Notes: a model not told the origin generated them from the letters alone. A stretch of DNA of 64,000 bases from Pseudomonas oryzihabitans (GCF_014522265.1 NZ_CP017024.1:1516001-1580000); one strand, 5' to 3'; positions 28,193 to 38,520 are shown, numbered from the stretch's first letter. Translations and numbers: made by a program.

Positions 28193-28552
28193 ATGCCCTC
28201 GCTGAAACTGCTCGAAGCGCGCGGCCAACCCACCCAGCAATACCGCCTGCCGGCGGAGAAGTTGCTGGCCGGCGATCCACTGCAGAGCCTCTGGCTCGAC
28301 TACGAGGATGGCAGCGGTGTCTTCGCCGTTGGCCACTGGCACAGCGAGGTGGGCGCCTGGCGGGTGAACTACACCGAGGAGGAGTACTGCCAGATCCTCG
28401 AAGGGGTGAGTCTGGTCACCGATGACCAGGGCCACGCCACCCGGCTCGGTCCCGGCAGCAGCTTCGTCGTGCCGCGCGGCTTCCAGGGCACCTGGGAGGT
28501 GCTGGAGCCGACCCTGAAGCGCTTCGTGGTCTACGAAGCCAAGGGCGGTTGA
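28193..28552 (+). CDS. Cupin domain-containing protein
   Basis: A 119-residue single-domain cupin (DUF861/Cupin_3 type). 'WHSEVGAWRVNYTEEEYCQILEG' is cupin motif 1, in which the usual His pair is replaced, so metal binding is uncertain; 'GPGSSFVVPRGFQGTWEV' is motif 2. AAGGAGG lies before the ATG. Its place before an acetylpolyamine deacetylase suggests a role in polyamine or amine catabolism, as inference only. Confidence 0.85.
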   Translation: MPSLKLLEARGQPTQQYRLPAEKLLAGDPLQSLWLDYEDGSGVFAVGHWHSEVGAWRVNYTEEEYCQILEGVSLVTDDQGHATRLGPGSSFVVPRGFQGTWEVLEPTLKRFVVYEAKGG

Positions 28553-28666
28553 TGGTCGACGCCGGGCGCAATCTGGCCGGATCTATCCCCTTTTGGCCGC
28601 TGCGCCTCTCGTCGCGGGTCGCCGGGCTGGCAAGAATCAAGGGAGAGCCCGCCGCCCGGAGTCGCC

Positions 28667-29698
<1,032 letters not shown>

Positions 29699-29721
29699 TC
29701 CCTATCGCGAGGAATCCGACC

Positions 29722-30822
29722 ATGCACAGCCTCCTGCGTCCGCTCACCGCCCTGCTCGGTGGCGCCCTGCTCGCCACCGCCGTCCAGGCCGCCGATCCCG
29801 GCGAACTGCGGGTCTACAACTGGGCCGACTACATCCTGCCCGAGACGCCCAAGGACTTCGCCAAGCAGACCGGCATCCGCGTCACCTGGGACACCTTCGA
29901 CAGCAACGAGTCGCTGGAGGCCAAGCTGCTCACCGGGCGCTCCGGCTATGACCTGGTGATTCCCTCCAACCAGTTCCTGGAAACCCAGATCAAGGCCGGG
30001 GTCTTCCAGAAGCTGGACAAGCGCAAGCTGCCCAACTGGCAGAATCTCGATCCGGAGTTGCTCAAGCTGCTGGAGGTCAACGACCCGGGCAACCAGTACG
30101 GCGTGCCCTACATGTACGGCACCATCCTCATCGGCTTCAACCCGGCCAAGGTCAAGGCGGCGCTGGGGGCGGACGCACCGGTGGACAGCTGGGACCTGGT
30201 GTTCAAGCCGGAGAACATGGCCAAGCTCAAGAGCTGTGGCGTGGCCATGCTGGACTCGCCCTCGGACATCCTGCCGGTGGTACTGCACTACCTGGGCCTG
30301 GACCCCAACAGCGCCAACGCCAAGGACTACGAGAAGGCCACGGCGCTGATGCTGAAGATCCGCCCCTACATGGCCTACTTCAATTCCACCAAGTACATGA
30401 CCGATATCGCCAACGGCGACATCTGCGTGGCGGTGGGCTATTCGGGCAGCTTCTATCAGTTCGGCAACCGGGCCAAGGAAGCCGGCAACGGCGTGGTGGT
30501 GGACTGGCGCCTGCCGCGCGAGGGCGCGCCCATCTGGTTCGACACCTGGGCCATTCCGGCCAGCGCCGCCAACGTCGACCAGGCCCATGCCTTCATCAAT
30601 TACCTGCTCGAACCCAAGGTGATCGCCGGGATCAGCGACTATCTCGGCTACCCCAACGCCAACAAGCCGGGCATGCCGCTGGTGACCGCCGCCATCCGCG
30701 ACAACCACGACCTGGTGCCCACTCCGGACATGCTCAAGAAGCTCTATGTGGTGCAACCGCTGCCGCAGCCCATCGAGCGGGTGCGGACGCGCGCCTGGAG
30801 TCGCATCAAGGCCGGCAACTAG
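29722..30822 (+). CDS. Polyamine ABC transporter substrate-binding protein (PotF/SpuD-like)
   Basis: A 366-residue periplasmic binding protein with signal peptide (MHSLLRPLTALLGGALLATAVQA). 'LRVYNWADYILPETPKDFAKQTG' is the N-terminal polyamine-binding signature; 'TFDSNESLEAKLLTGRSGYDLVIPS' and 'VAVGYSGSFYQFGNRAKEAG' follow. GAGG lies before the ATG. No ATPase or permease gene is adjacent, so it must use components encoded elsewhere. Probably co-transcribed with the deacetylase. Confidence 0.92.
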   Translation: MHSLLRPLTALLGGALLATAVQAADPGELRVYNWADYILPETPKDFAKQTGIRVTWDTFDSNESLEAKLLTGRSGYDLVIPSNQFLETQIKAGVFQKLDKRKLPNWQNLDPELLKLLEVNDPGNQYGVPYMYGTILIGFNPAKVKAALGADAPVDSWDLVFKPENMAKLKSCGVAMLDSPSDILPVVLHYLGLDPNSANAKDYEKATALMLKIRPYMAYFNSTKYMTDIANGDICVAVGYSGSFYQFGNRAKEAGNGVVVDWRLPREGAPIWFDTWAIPASAANVDQAHAFINYLLEPKVIAGISDYLGYPNANKPGMPLVTAAIRDNHDLVPTPDMLKKLYVVQPLPQPIERVRTRAWSRIKAGN

Positions 30823-30844
30823 CGACCGCGGCGTTTACGGCCTT

Positions 30845-30873
30845 CCGAATGGTAGCCAATGGCTACCATTCGG
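30845..30873. promoter_or_regulatory. Perfect 13-bp inverted repeat
   Basis: CCGAATGGTAGCC and GGCTACCATTCGG are separated by three bases (AAT). It lies 23 bases after the polyamine-binding protein stop and 94 bases before a diguanylate cyclase gene. No T run follows on either strand, so it may be a hairpin terminator without a U tract or an operator. Confidence 0.5.
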
Positions 30874-30966
30874 CGGTTACATTCCCGCGTCCGGGAACCC
30901 TCTATCGTGCTAAGGGACTTATTGTGCTGAAGTGATCCTCGGATTTTCCCGCCAGGTACGGCATCC

Positions 30967-32172
30967 ATGTCCCTCAGTCTCGCCCTCGCCCGAGCGCTGG
31001 CTCGCCCTTTCTGGGCCCTGCGCTTCGAACCGGTATTGGAACGGCATTATCAGCGCGACATCGCCCGTTCGCGCCGGCGGCACCTGCGCATCAGCCTGAC
31101 CGTGGCCATCCTGGCCTATGCCAGCTTCTCGATCTGGGACTGGATCCTGATGACCAATGCCTTCTGGCTCATCAGCCTGCTCAGCGCACTGGTGGTGGTT
31201 GGCGGCGGTCTGGTCTTGCTGGCGCTCAGGCTGATGCCAGCCGAGCATCCGGCACGCGAATGGGTGGGTATCCTGCCCTGTCTGCTGGCCTATGCGCCGC
31301 CGCTGCTGGACGTCGAGGCCACCGATGCCGCGCATCGCGCCCTCTGGCTGGCCACCATGCCGTTGATGACCCTCTTCACCAACAGCTGCATCGCCCCGCC
31401 CCTGCGCCAGGCGGCGGTACACAGCCTGGTCGCCCTGCTGGCCATCGGCCTGGCCACCCAGATGCACGCCCTGCCTGCCCTGGAGGCGTCGCTGGTCATG
31501 ACCCTGGCGTTCGCCACCGCGAGCTTCACCCTGCTCAACAACTTCTGGATGGAGCGCGCGCGTCGTCAGGGCTATCTGCTGATCCTGCGCGACCGCCTGC
31601 GCAACGAAGAACTGACCGCATCCAATCGCTTCCTGGCACAGCAGTCCGCCACCGACCCCCTGACCGGCGTGGCCAATCGCCGGGCGCTGATGCAGGCCCT
31701 GGCCAACGCCCTGGCTCATCCCCCGCCCCGCCCGCTGCTCCTGCTGATGATCGACGTCGATCACTTCAAGGCCTTCAACGATCGCTACGGGCATCCGGCC
31801 GGCGATCGCTGCCTGCAACAGGTCGCCACCGCCCTGGCCGACGAGTTGCGCGCCGGTGACTGCCTGGCCCGCTACGGCGGCGAGGAATTCGCCATCCTCT
31901 GCACGCCTTCGCGCGAGGAGGATGCCGGCAAGCTGGCACAGCGCCTGCTAGACGCGGTAAGGCGCCTGGAGATCCCCCATCTCGGGCCCCATGCCGGTCC
32001 GCGCGTGACGGTGAGTATCGGCGGCGCCTGCGCCCGGCCGGATCACGACTGCGCCGAAACCTTCATCGAAGCCGCCGATCGCCAGCTCTACTGGGCCAAG
32101 CAGGCCGGGCGCGACCGCGCCATCCTCGAAGACTGCGATCGCTGCCACCCAGCGATCGAGGAACCCCTCTAG
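30967..32172 (+). CDS. Membrane-bound diguanylate cyclase (GGDEF)
   Basis: A 401-residue c-di-GMP synthase. N-terminal half holds five or six hydrophobic helices (about 40-195) resembling a MASE-type sensor; the GGDEF domain is about 225-385 with 'DPLTGVANRRAL', 'MIDVDHFKAFNDRYGHPAGD' and the active loop 'ARYGGEEFAIL' (GGEEF, active form). No RxxD inhibitory site is obvious five residues before GGEEF. The stop codon overlaps the stop of the convergent XRE gene within CTAG. Confidence 0.92.
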   Translation: MSLSLALARALARPFWALRFEPVLERHYQRDIARSRRRHLRISLTVAILAYASFSIWDWILMTNAFWLISLLSALVVVGGGLVLLALRLMPAEHPAREWVGILPCLLAYAPPLLDVEATDAAHRALWLATMPLMTLFTNSCIAPPLRQAAVHSLVALLAIGLATQMHALPALEASLVMTLAFATASFTLLNNFWMERARRQGYLLILRDRLRNEELTASNRFLAQQSATDPLTGVANRRALMQALANALAHPPPRPLLLLMIDVDHFKAFNDRYGHPAGDRCLQQVATALADELRAGDCLARYGGEEFAILCTPSREEDAGKLAQRLLDAVRRLEIPHLGPHAGPRVTVSIGGACARPDHDCAETFIEAADRQLYWAKQAGRDRAILEDCDRCHPAIEEPL

Positions 32173-32957
32173 CCCAGGCGATAGACCCGATCGACCAGGG
32201 CCACGCTGGCCAGGCGCTGGCGCAGATCCTCGTCCAGACCAGGGTCCTGCCAGTCGTAGAGGCCGATGCGGGCATAGGCCCGACCCCGAGGTGGCCGCGT
32301 GCCGAGGTACTCCCAGACCACCCGGGTGCAGGCCGGCTCGCGCCGGTCGGAGGCGCTGACGCCGAGCTTGAGTCCGTTCAGGCGATCGATGCGGTTGCGC
32401 GCGCTGGGCAGCAGCACCGTCTGCGACAACTCGTTGCCGGTGAGGGATTCGTAGTCGGTAAAGAACAGCCGGCTTTCCAGGCTCATGGCCAGGCCCAGGT
32501 AGCGAAAGCGCGCCTGGCTGGTGGCTTCGTCGCACCGCCGCAGGCGCTCGAAACGCACGTAGCGGAAGACGCCCGCTTCCGCGAACAGCCAGACCAGTCC
32601 GCAGAGCACCACACCCGGCGTGGACAGCGACGGATAGTATTCGTGGTAATAGCCCTGGTAGCGCGCCAGGCCTTCCTGACGCTCGCCGAACAGGGCCAGG
32701 GCCTGCCCCGCCCAGCCCGTCTCCTGACCAACCGGCGCGCCCAGGCGCGCCGCGAATTGCCGCTGCGGCAGCTGCAGATCGCCCACCGGCAGCCCGAAGA
32801 ACTCCGCCAGGCGCTGCAGGTTGTAAGGCGACGGACGGCTCTGCCCGTTGAGGTAACGATTGAACTGGGCACGGTTGATGCCGACGGCGCGACAGACGGC
32901 GGCAATCGAGCGGTGGCGCTGGCAGAGCAGCTGCAAATTGGCGGAAAAGTCGCTCAT
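32169..32957 (-). CDS. XRE-type helix-turn-helix protein
   Basis: A 262-residue cytosolic protein. The N-terminal HTH is about 8-60 ('RSIAAVCRAVGINRAQFNRYLNGQSRPSPYNLQRLAEFFG'). The rest (about 80-262) is not a domain I can name; it has 'YQGYYHEYYPSLSTPG' and 'YARIGLYDWQDPGLDE' and may be a ligand-binding module. Start MSDFS at 32957 begins right before the HTH; the upstream open frame is unlikely coding. Convergent with the diguanylate cyclase. Confidence 0.8.
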   Translation of the reverse strand: MSDFSANLQLLCQRHRSIAAVCRAVGINRAQFNRYLNGQSRPSPYNLQRLAEFFGLPVGDLQLPQRQFAARLGAPVGQETGWAGQALALFGERQEGLARYQGYYHEYYPSLSTPGVVLCGLVWLFAEAGVFRYVRFERLRRCDEATSQARFRYLGLAMSLESRLFFTDYESLTGNELSQTVLLPSARNRIDRLNGLKLGVSASDRREPACTRVVWEYLGTRPPRGRAYARIGLYDWQDPGLDEDLRQRLASVALVDRVYRLG

Positions 32958-33228
32958 GAATCCGGCCCGAGCTTGACAGACGGCCAGAAAACTAGCATCA
33001 AGTCGCGCCATTTTGAAGCGAGGCGCGGAATTGTTCACGCCGGTGGGATAGCCGAATCTAGGCGCCCGGTCCGTCTTACTGCCCGTTCCACCCGGACCGA
33101 CCCGTTCCAGAGCCTGTTGCCGTCGTCTCCCCACGCCGGGGGCAGGCCCTGGCGGGATATTCCACAATAATAGCCCCAAGGCTTGCGAGCCGGCCTTGGA
33201 GCATCACTAGCATGCTCGAGGATTCTTC

Positions 33229-34683
33229 ATGCACTACCTAGAAATGCTCAACGACTTCCTGTCCGGCCATGTGCTCATCGTGCTGATCGTCGGCCTGGGC
33301 AGCTATTTCACCCTGCGTTCGCGATTCGTCCAGGTGCGCCATTTCCCGCACATGTTCACCGTCTTCAAGGACTCCCTGCGCAACAGCGGCGACGGCCTGA
33401 GTTCCTTCCAGGCGCTGATGCTCAGCCTGGCCGGTCGCGTCGGTGCCGGCAACATCGCCGGTGTGGGCCTGGCCGTGACCCTGGGTGGCCCCGGTGCGGT
33501 GTTCTGGATGTGGGTGACCGCGCTGGTCGGCATGGCCAGCAGCTTCTTCGAGTGCACCCTGGCGCAGGTCTACAAGCGCGCCGACGGCGACGGCCTCTAC
33601 ATCGGTGGTCCGGCCTATTACATCCAGCACGGCCTCAACAAGCGCTGGATGGCCCTGATCTTCTCGGGCCTGTTGCTGGTGACCTACGGCTTCGCCTTCG
33701 TCGGTCTGCAGTCCTTCACCGTGACCCACTCGCTGGAAAACGCCTTCGGCCTGCCGGTGCAGTACACCGGGATCGCCCTGGCCATCCTGCTGGGCCTGGT
33801 GTTCATCGGCGGCATCAAGCGCATCGCCGCGGTCTCCGACATCCTGGTGCCGGTCAAGACCCTGGCCTACATCGCCGTCACCCTCTATGTGATCATCACC
33901 CAGATCGACCTGGTCCCCGGCACCCTGCTGACCATCGTCAAGAGCGCCTTCGGCCTGGAGCCGGCCTTTGCCGGCCTGCTCGGCGCCGCCATCACCATGG
34001 GCGTCAAGCGTGGCGTCTTCGCCAACGAAGCCGGCCTGGGCGCCGCACCCAACGTCGCCGCGGTGGCCGCGGTCAAGCACCCGGCCGCCCAGGGCGTGGT
34101 GCAGGCCTTCAGCGTCTTTCTCGACACCTTCGTCATCTGCACCTGTACCGCGCTGCTGATCCTGCTCTCGGGTTTCTACACCCCGGGCTTCGAAGGTGAC
34201 GGCATCGTCCTGACCCAGAACTCCCTGGCCGCGGTGGTCGGTGACTGGGGCCGCATCTTCATCAGCGTCGCCCTGTCGCTGTTCGTCTTCACCTGCATCC
34301 TCTACAACATCTACCTGGGCGAGAACGGCCTGCGCTACCTGCTCGGCCGCGGCAAGGCCGTGCTGCTCGGCTATCGCGGCCTGGTGCTGGTGCTGATCTG
34401 CTGGGGCTCGATGCAGAACCTGACCACGGTGTTCGCCTTCGCCGACATCACCATGACCTGCCTGGCCTTCGTCAACCTGATCGCCCTGGCCATGCTGATC
34501 AAGGTCGGCATGCGCATCCTCAACGACTACGACGCCCAGCGCCGTGCCGGGGTGGATCAGCCGGTGTTCGATGCCGACCAGTTCCGCGACCTGGACCTGG
34601 ATCGCCAGGCCTGGCCGGCGCTGGAGCGTCTGGAAGAGACCGTCGCCGAAGCCCGCGCCGCCCAGCCGCGCCAGGCGCACTGA
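33229..34683 (+). CDS. Sodium:amino acid (alanine/glycine) symporter, AgcS family
   Basis: A 484-residue integral membrane protein with about ten hydrophobic helices. The family signature is 'LAGRVGAGNIAGVGLAVTLGGPGAVFWMWV', and 'FANEAGLGAAPNVAAVAA' is the second conserved block. Likely imports alanine, glycine or a related amino acid with sodium. A hairpin follows. The 271 bases upstream, shared with the divergent XRE gene, show no operator I can support. Confidence 0.93.
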   Translation: MHYLEMLNDFLSGHVLIVLIVGLGSYFTLRSRFVQVRHFPHMFTVFKDSLRNSGDGLSSFQALMLSLAGRVGAGNIAGVGLAVTLGGPGAVFWMWVTALVGMASSFFECTLAQVYKRADGDGLYIGGPAYYIQHGLNKRWMALIFSGLLLVTYGFAFVGLQSFTVTHSLENAFGLPVQYTGIALAILLGLVFIGGIKRIAAVSDILVPVKTLAYIAVTLYVIITQIDLVPGTLLTIVKSAFGLEPAFAGLLGAAITMGVKRGVFANEAGLGAAPNVAAVAAVKHPAAQGVVQAFSVFLDTFVICTCTALLILLSGFYTPGFEGDGIVLTQNSLAAVVGDWGRIFISVALSLFVFTCILYNIYLGENGLRYLLGRGKAVLLGYRGLVLVLICWGSMQNLTTVFAFADITMTCLAFVNLIALAMLIKVGMRILNDYDAQRRAGVDQPVFDADQFRDLDLDRQAWPALERLEETVAEARAAQPRQAH

Positions 34684-34726
34684 CCGCCGCCACCGGGTCG
34701 CGCTGACCCGGACCGCGACCGCTTTC

Positions 34727-34751
34727 CTGCCCCCACCCCGTGTGGGGGCAG
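34727..34751 (+). terminator. Hairpin after the AgcS gene, probable terminator
   Basis: CTGCCCCCAC pairs with GTGGGGGCAG over a five-base loop. Only a short pyrimidine-rich tail follows. It lies 19 bases before the asparaginase start. Confidence 0.5.
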
Positions 34752-34770
34752 TCCTATCAGGAAGTCCCTC

Positions 34771-35754
34771 ATGAGCTCACCCTACCTGCACATCCTCTAC
34801 ACCGGCGGCACCATCGGCATGCAGGCGACCGCCGCCGGCCTGGCCCCCGCCGCTGGTTTCGAGGCGCGCATCGACGCCCTGTTGGCCAGCCGTCCGGAGC
34901 TGGACAATCCGGCCTGGCGGCTGCAGGAGCTGCTGCCGCTGATCGACAGCGCCAACATGACCCCCGCCGCCTGGGAGCGCATGGCCCAGGCGATCCTGGC
35001 GGCAGCCACCGACCCCGCCTGCCGCGGCGTGCTGGTGCTGCACGGCACCGACACCCTGGCCTACAGCGCCGCCGCCCTGGCCTTCCGGCTGCTGGGCCTG
35101 GCCATTCCGGTGCTGCTGACCGGCTCCATGCTGCCGGCCGGCGTGCCGGACAGCGATGCCGACGGCAACCTGGCCGACAGCTTCGCCGCCTTCGCCAGCG
35201 GACTGATGCCGGGGGTGCAGGTGCAATTCCATGGCGAACGCCTGCCGGCGGCGCGCTGCACCAAGCAGGCCAGCAGCGGCTGGAAGGCCTTCGTGGAAAG
35301 CGCCCGGCCGCGCAGCGGTGACACCCTGGTGGCCACGCCGGCCGCCTTACGCTTCGATCAGCCGCGCCAGCCAGCGCGGGTAGCGGTGCTGCCGCTGTTT
35401 CCGGGGATCGACGGTGCCACCCTGCGCGGTCTGGCGGGCAGTGGGGTGCAGGGGCTGGTGCTGGAGTGCTATGGCAGCGGCACGGGTCCGGCGGATGACG
35501 CCGACTTCCTCGCCGCCCTCGCCGAATGGCGCGCTGCCGGCGTCCCCGTGGTCGCCCTCAGCCAGGGCGCTCGCGGGACGGTGGAGTTGGGTACCTACGC
35601 CGCCGGCAGCGGCCTGGCCGATGCCGGGGTGATCTCCGGCCGCGGCATGACCCGTGAAGCCGCCCTGGGCAAGCTGCACAGCCTGCTCGGCTGCGGCCTG
35701 GAGCGCGCGGCGGTGGCCGAGTGGATCGGGCGGAATCTGTGCGAGGAGTTGTGA
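34771..35754 (+). CDS. ansA: L-asparaginase, cytosolic type I
   Basis: A 327-residue asparaginase without signal peptide. The N-terminal nucleophile loop is 'ILYTGGTIGMQ' (T14), and the second active-site loop is 'GVLVLHGTDTLAYSA'. 'YTGGTIGMQ' resembles E. coli AnsA (type I, cytosolic) more than the periplasmic AnsB. AGGAAG lies before the ATG. It lies behind an amino-acid symporter but a hairpin separates them. Confidence 0.9.
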   Translation: MSSPYLHILYTGGTIGMQATAAGLAPAAGFEARIDALLASRPELDNPAWRLQELLPLIDSANMTPAAWERMAQAILAAATDPACRGVLVLHGTDTLAYSAAALAFRLLGLAIPVLLTGSMLPAGVPDSDADGNLADSFAAFASGLMPGVQVQFHGERLPAARCTKQASSGWKAFVESARPRSGDTLVATPAALRFDQPRQPARVAVLPLFPGIDGATLRGLAGSGVQGLVLECYGSGTGPADDADFLAALAEWRAAGVPVVALSQGARGTVELGTYAAGSGLADAGVISGRGMTREAALGKLHSLLGCGLERAAVAEWIGRNLCEEL

Positions 35755-35777
35755 TCTTCGGCTAGGTGCCGGGGCTC

Positions 35778-35811
35778 CCTCACCCCGGCCCTCTCCCAGG
35801 GGGAGAGGGGG
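35778..35811. repeat. CCTCACCCC...GGGAGAGGG interspersed repeat
   Basis: CCCTCTCCC and GGGAGAGGG arms after CCTCACCCCGG, the same family as the element at 18989. It opens a 420-base non-coding, repeat-rich gap to 36177. Confidence 0.6.
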
Positions 35812-35917
35812 CGTTTGGGTAGACGCCGCAGCAAGGCAGTGACTCTGCCAAACCAGGAGTGAGTCCTGCGCACGCTCCAATATCCAACACGCCAAAGCCT
35901 ATCGGAGCCTCCCCTCT

Positions 35918-36153
35918 CCCTCTGGGAGAGGGCCAGGGTGAGGGTGCGCTTGAAGCCTGAAAGCCCCAAGTCCTGCGCATCAAACTCCCCTGAGCGCCCC
36001 CTCTCCTTCTGGGAGAGGGCCGGGGTGAGGGTGCGCTTGAAGCCTGACAGCCCCAAGTCCTGCGCATCAAACTCCCCTGAGCGCTCCAAGTCCTAACACA
36101 CCAAACTCTCCTGAGCACCCCCCTCTCCCTCTGGGAGAGGGCCGGGGTGAGGG
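35918..36153. repeat. Tandemly duplicated interspersed repeat array
   Basis: Three inverted copies of the CCTCACCCC family (CTCCCTCTGGGAGAGGGCC then GGGTGAGGG). The first two units, with their flank 'TGCGCTTGAAGCCTGA...CAAGTCCTGCGCATC', repeat with a period of 78 bases (35931 and 36009); the third starts 122 bases later after a partial, degenerated unit. No gene is present. Confidence 0.7.
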
Positions 36154-36177
36154 CCAGCCCGGACGCCTGAGCAGCCC

Positions 36178-37080
36178 CTACAGCGCCTCGCGCCACAGGC
36201 TCACCGCCATCTCGGCCGAGGCGCCCGGCGCCACGCTGAGGACGTCGTCCATCACCCGGGCGGTCTCGATGCAGAGCATGCCGGTCCAGGCGTCGTCGGC
36301 GAACTGGCTCAGGCGCGCGGACTTGTCGATCCAGGGATTCCACAGCACCGCCGAATGGCTGTTGCGGGTCTCCACGAACAGCCGGCGCTGCCACTGGGGA
36401 TCGCGGATCGCCAGGCGTGCCGGCAGGCCGACATAGACCCGGTCGGTCTCGGCGGTGATGGTCGGCTCGCCGTTCTGCCGCTTGCGGGTCCAGCCGTCCA
36501 GGCAGTCGTAGTAGTCGGCGTTGGCCAGGCCTTCGATGCCCACCTCACGGACGTCGCTCACGGCGAAATAGGTGTGCAGCGCCTGGCTCAGCACCAGCGG
36601 GTGATCTTCCAGATTGCGCACGCTCAGGGTCAGCTCCAGGCGTTCGCCCACACTTAGGCTGAGGGTCAGCTCGGTGGCATGGGGCCAGCCCGGGGTGGTC
36701 TCGGCGGAGGTGCGGTGGTGGAAGTCCAGGCGCACCCGGTCGGTGTCCACCTCGACGCCGCCGGCCTGCCAGGCGACCTGGCGCGCCAGGCCGTGGGCCG
36801 GGGCGTCCGCAGTGGTGGTGCACATGGCCTGGACCGCGGCCGGATTCTTCAGCAGGTCGCCGAACCAGGGCCAGCAGACCGGGATGCCGCCACGGATCGG
36901 GGTACCGGGCTCGAACACGGCTTCCGGATTGCCCCAGACGATGTCCGGCTCGCCGTCGAAGCCGTAGCGCAGCACATGGGCGCCCTGGCAGGCCACCAGG
37001 GCTTCGGCCTGGCCGACGCGGATGCGCCAGACGGGCAATTGGCCCAGTTGGATCTGTTCGACGAGGGGGGCAGCGGACAT
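36178..37080 (-). CDS. D-hexose-6-phosphate mutarotase (YeaD-like)
   Basis: A 300-residue aldose-1-epimerase-superfamily protein. 'LVACQGAHVLRYGFDGEPDIVW', 'GIPVCWPWFGDL' and 'AHGLARQVAW' carry the sugar-phosphate and catalytic histidine regions; 'LSQALHTYFAVSD' holds the second histidine, and 'VLWNPWIDKS' closes the site. AGGAG precedes the ATG. It lies alone between repeats and the divergent AmpC gene. Confidence 0.9.
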   Translation of the reverse strand: MSAAPLVEQIQLGQLPVWRIRVGQAEALVACQGAHVLRYGFDGEPDIVWGNPEAVFEPGTPIRGGIPVCWPWFGDLLKNPAAVQAMCTTTADAPAHGLARQVAWQAGGVEVDTDRVRLDFHHRTSAETTPGWPHATELTLSLSVGERLELTLSVRNLEDHPLVLSQALHTYFAVSDVREVGIEGLANADYYDCLDGWTRKRQNGEPTITAETDRVYVGLPARLAIRDPQWQRRLFVETRNSHSAVLWNPWIDKSARLSQFADDAWTGMLCIETARVMDDVLSVAPGASAEMAVSLWREAL

Positions 37081-37251
37081 GGGATGACTCCTGGAAAAGG
37101 TGAGAGGCGACTGTAGTCCAGTCGAGGATCGGGCTCCAGCCAGCCATGGACAGCGCCGGCGGCAAAATCTTCCAACGCTGGCCGCGTCTCATACCTGAGC
37201 AGCAACGCTCGGCTAGACTCCTGGCCTCTGCTCCTCAGGAATGGCTCCCGC

Positions 37252-38406
37252 ATGTCGGCTTTCCCGCGTCTTTCCCTGCTGCTCGGCCTGGGCCTGACCC
37301 TGCCGCTCCTGGCCAACGCCGCCAATCCCCTCGACGACGAGATCCGCGCCGCCGCCCGTACGGTGATGGCCGAGCAGGACATTCCGGGCCTGGCCGTGGG
37401 TGTCACGGCCCCGGGCCTGCGCCGGCTCTACTACTTCGGCACCGCCGATCGCCGCAGCGGCCAGGCGGTGGACGCGGCCACCCTGTTCGAGATCGGCTCC
37501 CTGAGCAAGACCTACACCGCCGCCCTGGGCGGCTACGCGGCGGCGACCGGTCGCCTGCGGCTGGACGAGTCCGCCGCTCAGGTCCGCCCGGCTCTGGCCG
37601 GCAGCGCCATCGGCCAGGCCAGCCTGCTGCAGCTGGCCACCTACAGCGCCGGCGGCCTGCCGCTGCAATTTCCCGACGGCGTGACCCGCGACGATCAGAC
37701 GACGGCCTTCTACCGCGCCTTCCAGCCGCCCTTCCCCGCCGGCAGCCGCCGCCTCTACTCCAATCCCAGCATCGGCCTGTTCGGCGCCCTGGCGGCCCAG
37801 CGGCTCGATGAACCCTTCGCCACGGCCTTGCAGCGCCACGTGCTCAAGCCCCTCGGCCTCGGCCATACCTATCTGCAGGTGCCGGCGGCCGAGCAGGCCC
37901 ACTACGCCTGGGGCCATGGCAGGAACGACCAGCCGCTGCGGGTCAATCCGGGCGCCTATGCCGAAGAGGCCTATGGCATCAAGACCACCGCGGGCGATCT
38001 GCTCGCCTTCGTCGAGGCGAATCTGCATCCCGGCCGGTTGCCGGCGCCCCTGGCCAAGGCGCTCGACGCCACCCAGCAGGGCTACTATCGCAGCGGCCCC
38101 ATGACCCAGGGTCTGGCCTGGGAGGCCTACGCCTATCCGCTGCCCAAGGCCCAGCTGCTGGCCGGCAACACCCCGGCGATGGCCCTGCAGCCGCAACCGC
38201 TGGACTGGCAGCACCCGCCACTGCCGGCGAGCGGCGCCCGGTTGTTGAACAAGACCGGCTCCACCAACGGCTTCGGCGCCTATGCGCTGTTCATCCCCGA
38301 ACGCCAGCTCGGCCTGGTGATCCTGGCCAACCGCAACTACCCGAATGCCGCGCGGATCGAGACGGCCTGGCGGATCCTGCAGCAGCTCGATAGTCGGGCG
38401 CAATGA
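37252..38406 (+). CDS. ampC: Class C beta-lactamase
   Basis: A 384-residue periplasmic serine beta-lactamase with signal peptide (about 1-23, ending LLANA). All class C motifs are present: S83-L-S-K86 in 'EIGSLSKTYTA', Y169-S-N in 'RLYSNPSIG' and K334-T-G in 'LLNKTGSTNGFG'. Length and motif spacing are those of AmpC enzymes rather than of related esterases or DD-peptidases. No ampR gene is adjacent; the 171-base gap to the mutarotase gene shows no LysR-type box I can support, so inducible control is not evident. Confidence 0.92.
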   Translation: MSAFPRLSLLLGLGLTLPLLANAANPLDDEIRAAARTVMAEQDIPGLAVGVTAPGLRRLYYFGTADRRSGQAVDAATLFEIGSLSKTYTAALGGYAAATGRLRLDESAAQVRPALAGSAIGQASLLQLATYSAGGLPLQFPDGVTRDDQTTAFYRAFQPPFPAGSRRLYSNPSIGLFGALAAQRLDEPFATALQRHVLKPLGLGHTYLQVPAAEQAHYAWGHGRNDQPLRVNPGAYAEEAYGIKTTAGDLLAFVEANLHPGRLPAPLAKALDATQQGYYRSGPMTQGLAWEAYAYPLPKAQLLAGNTPAMALQPQPLDWQHPPLPASGARLLNKTGSTNGFGAYALFIPERQLGLVILANRNYPNAARIETAWRILQQLDSRAQ

Positions 38407-38413
38407 GGTACCC

Positions 38414-38497
38414 CAATCGCGGCCATGGGCCGCTCCTACAGGGTGTGATGCTTCTGTAGGAGCGGCCGCAGCGGCGGACAGCCATGGCCGCGATAAG
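38414..38497. repeat. REP pair (BIME-like)
   Basis: AATCGCGGCCATGGGCCGCT, then CCTACAGG, faces CTGTAGGAGCGGCC ... GCCATGGCCGCGAT. Same family and layout as the cluster at 19098. The gap 38407-38708 holds only repeats. Confidence 0.8.
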
Positions 38498-38520
38498 GCT
38501 TAGGCGCACAGTGCCATGGC

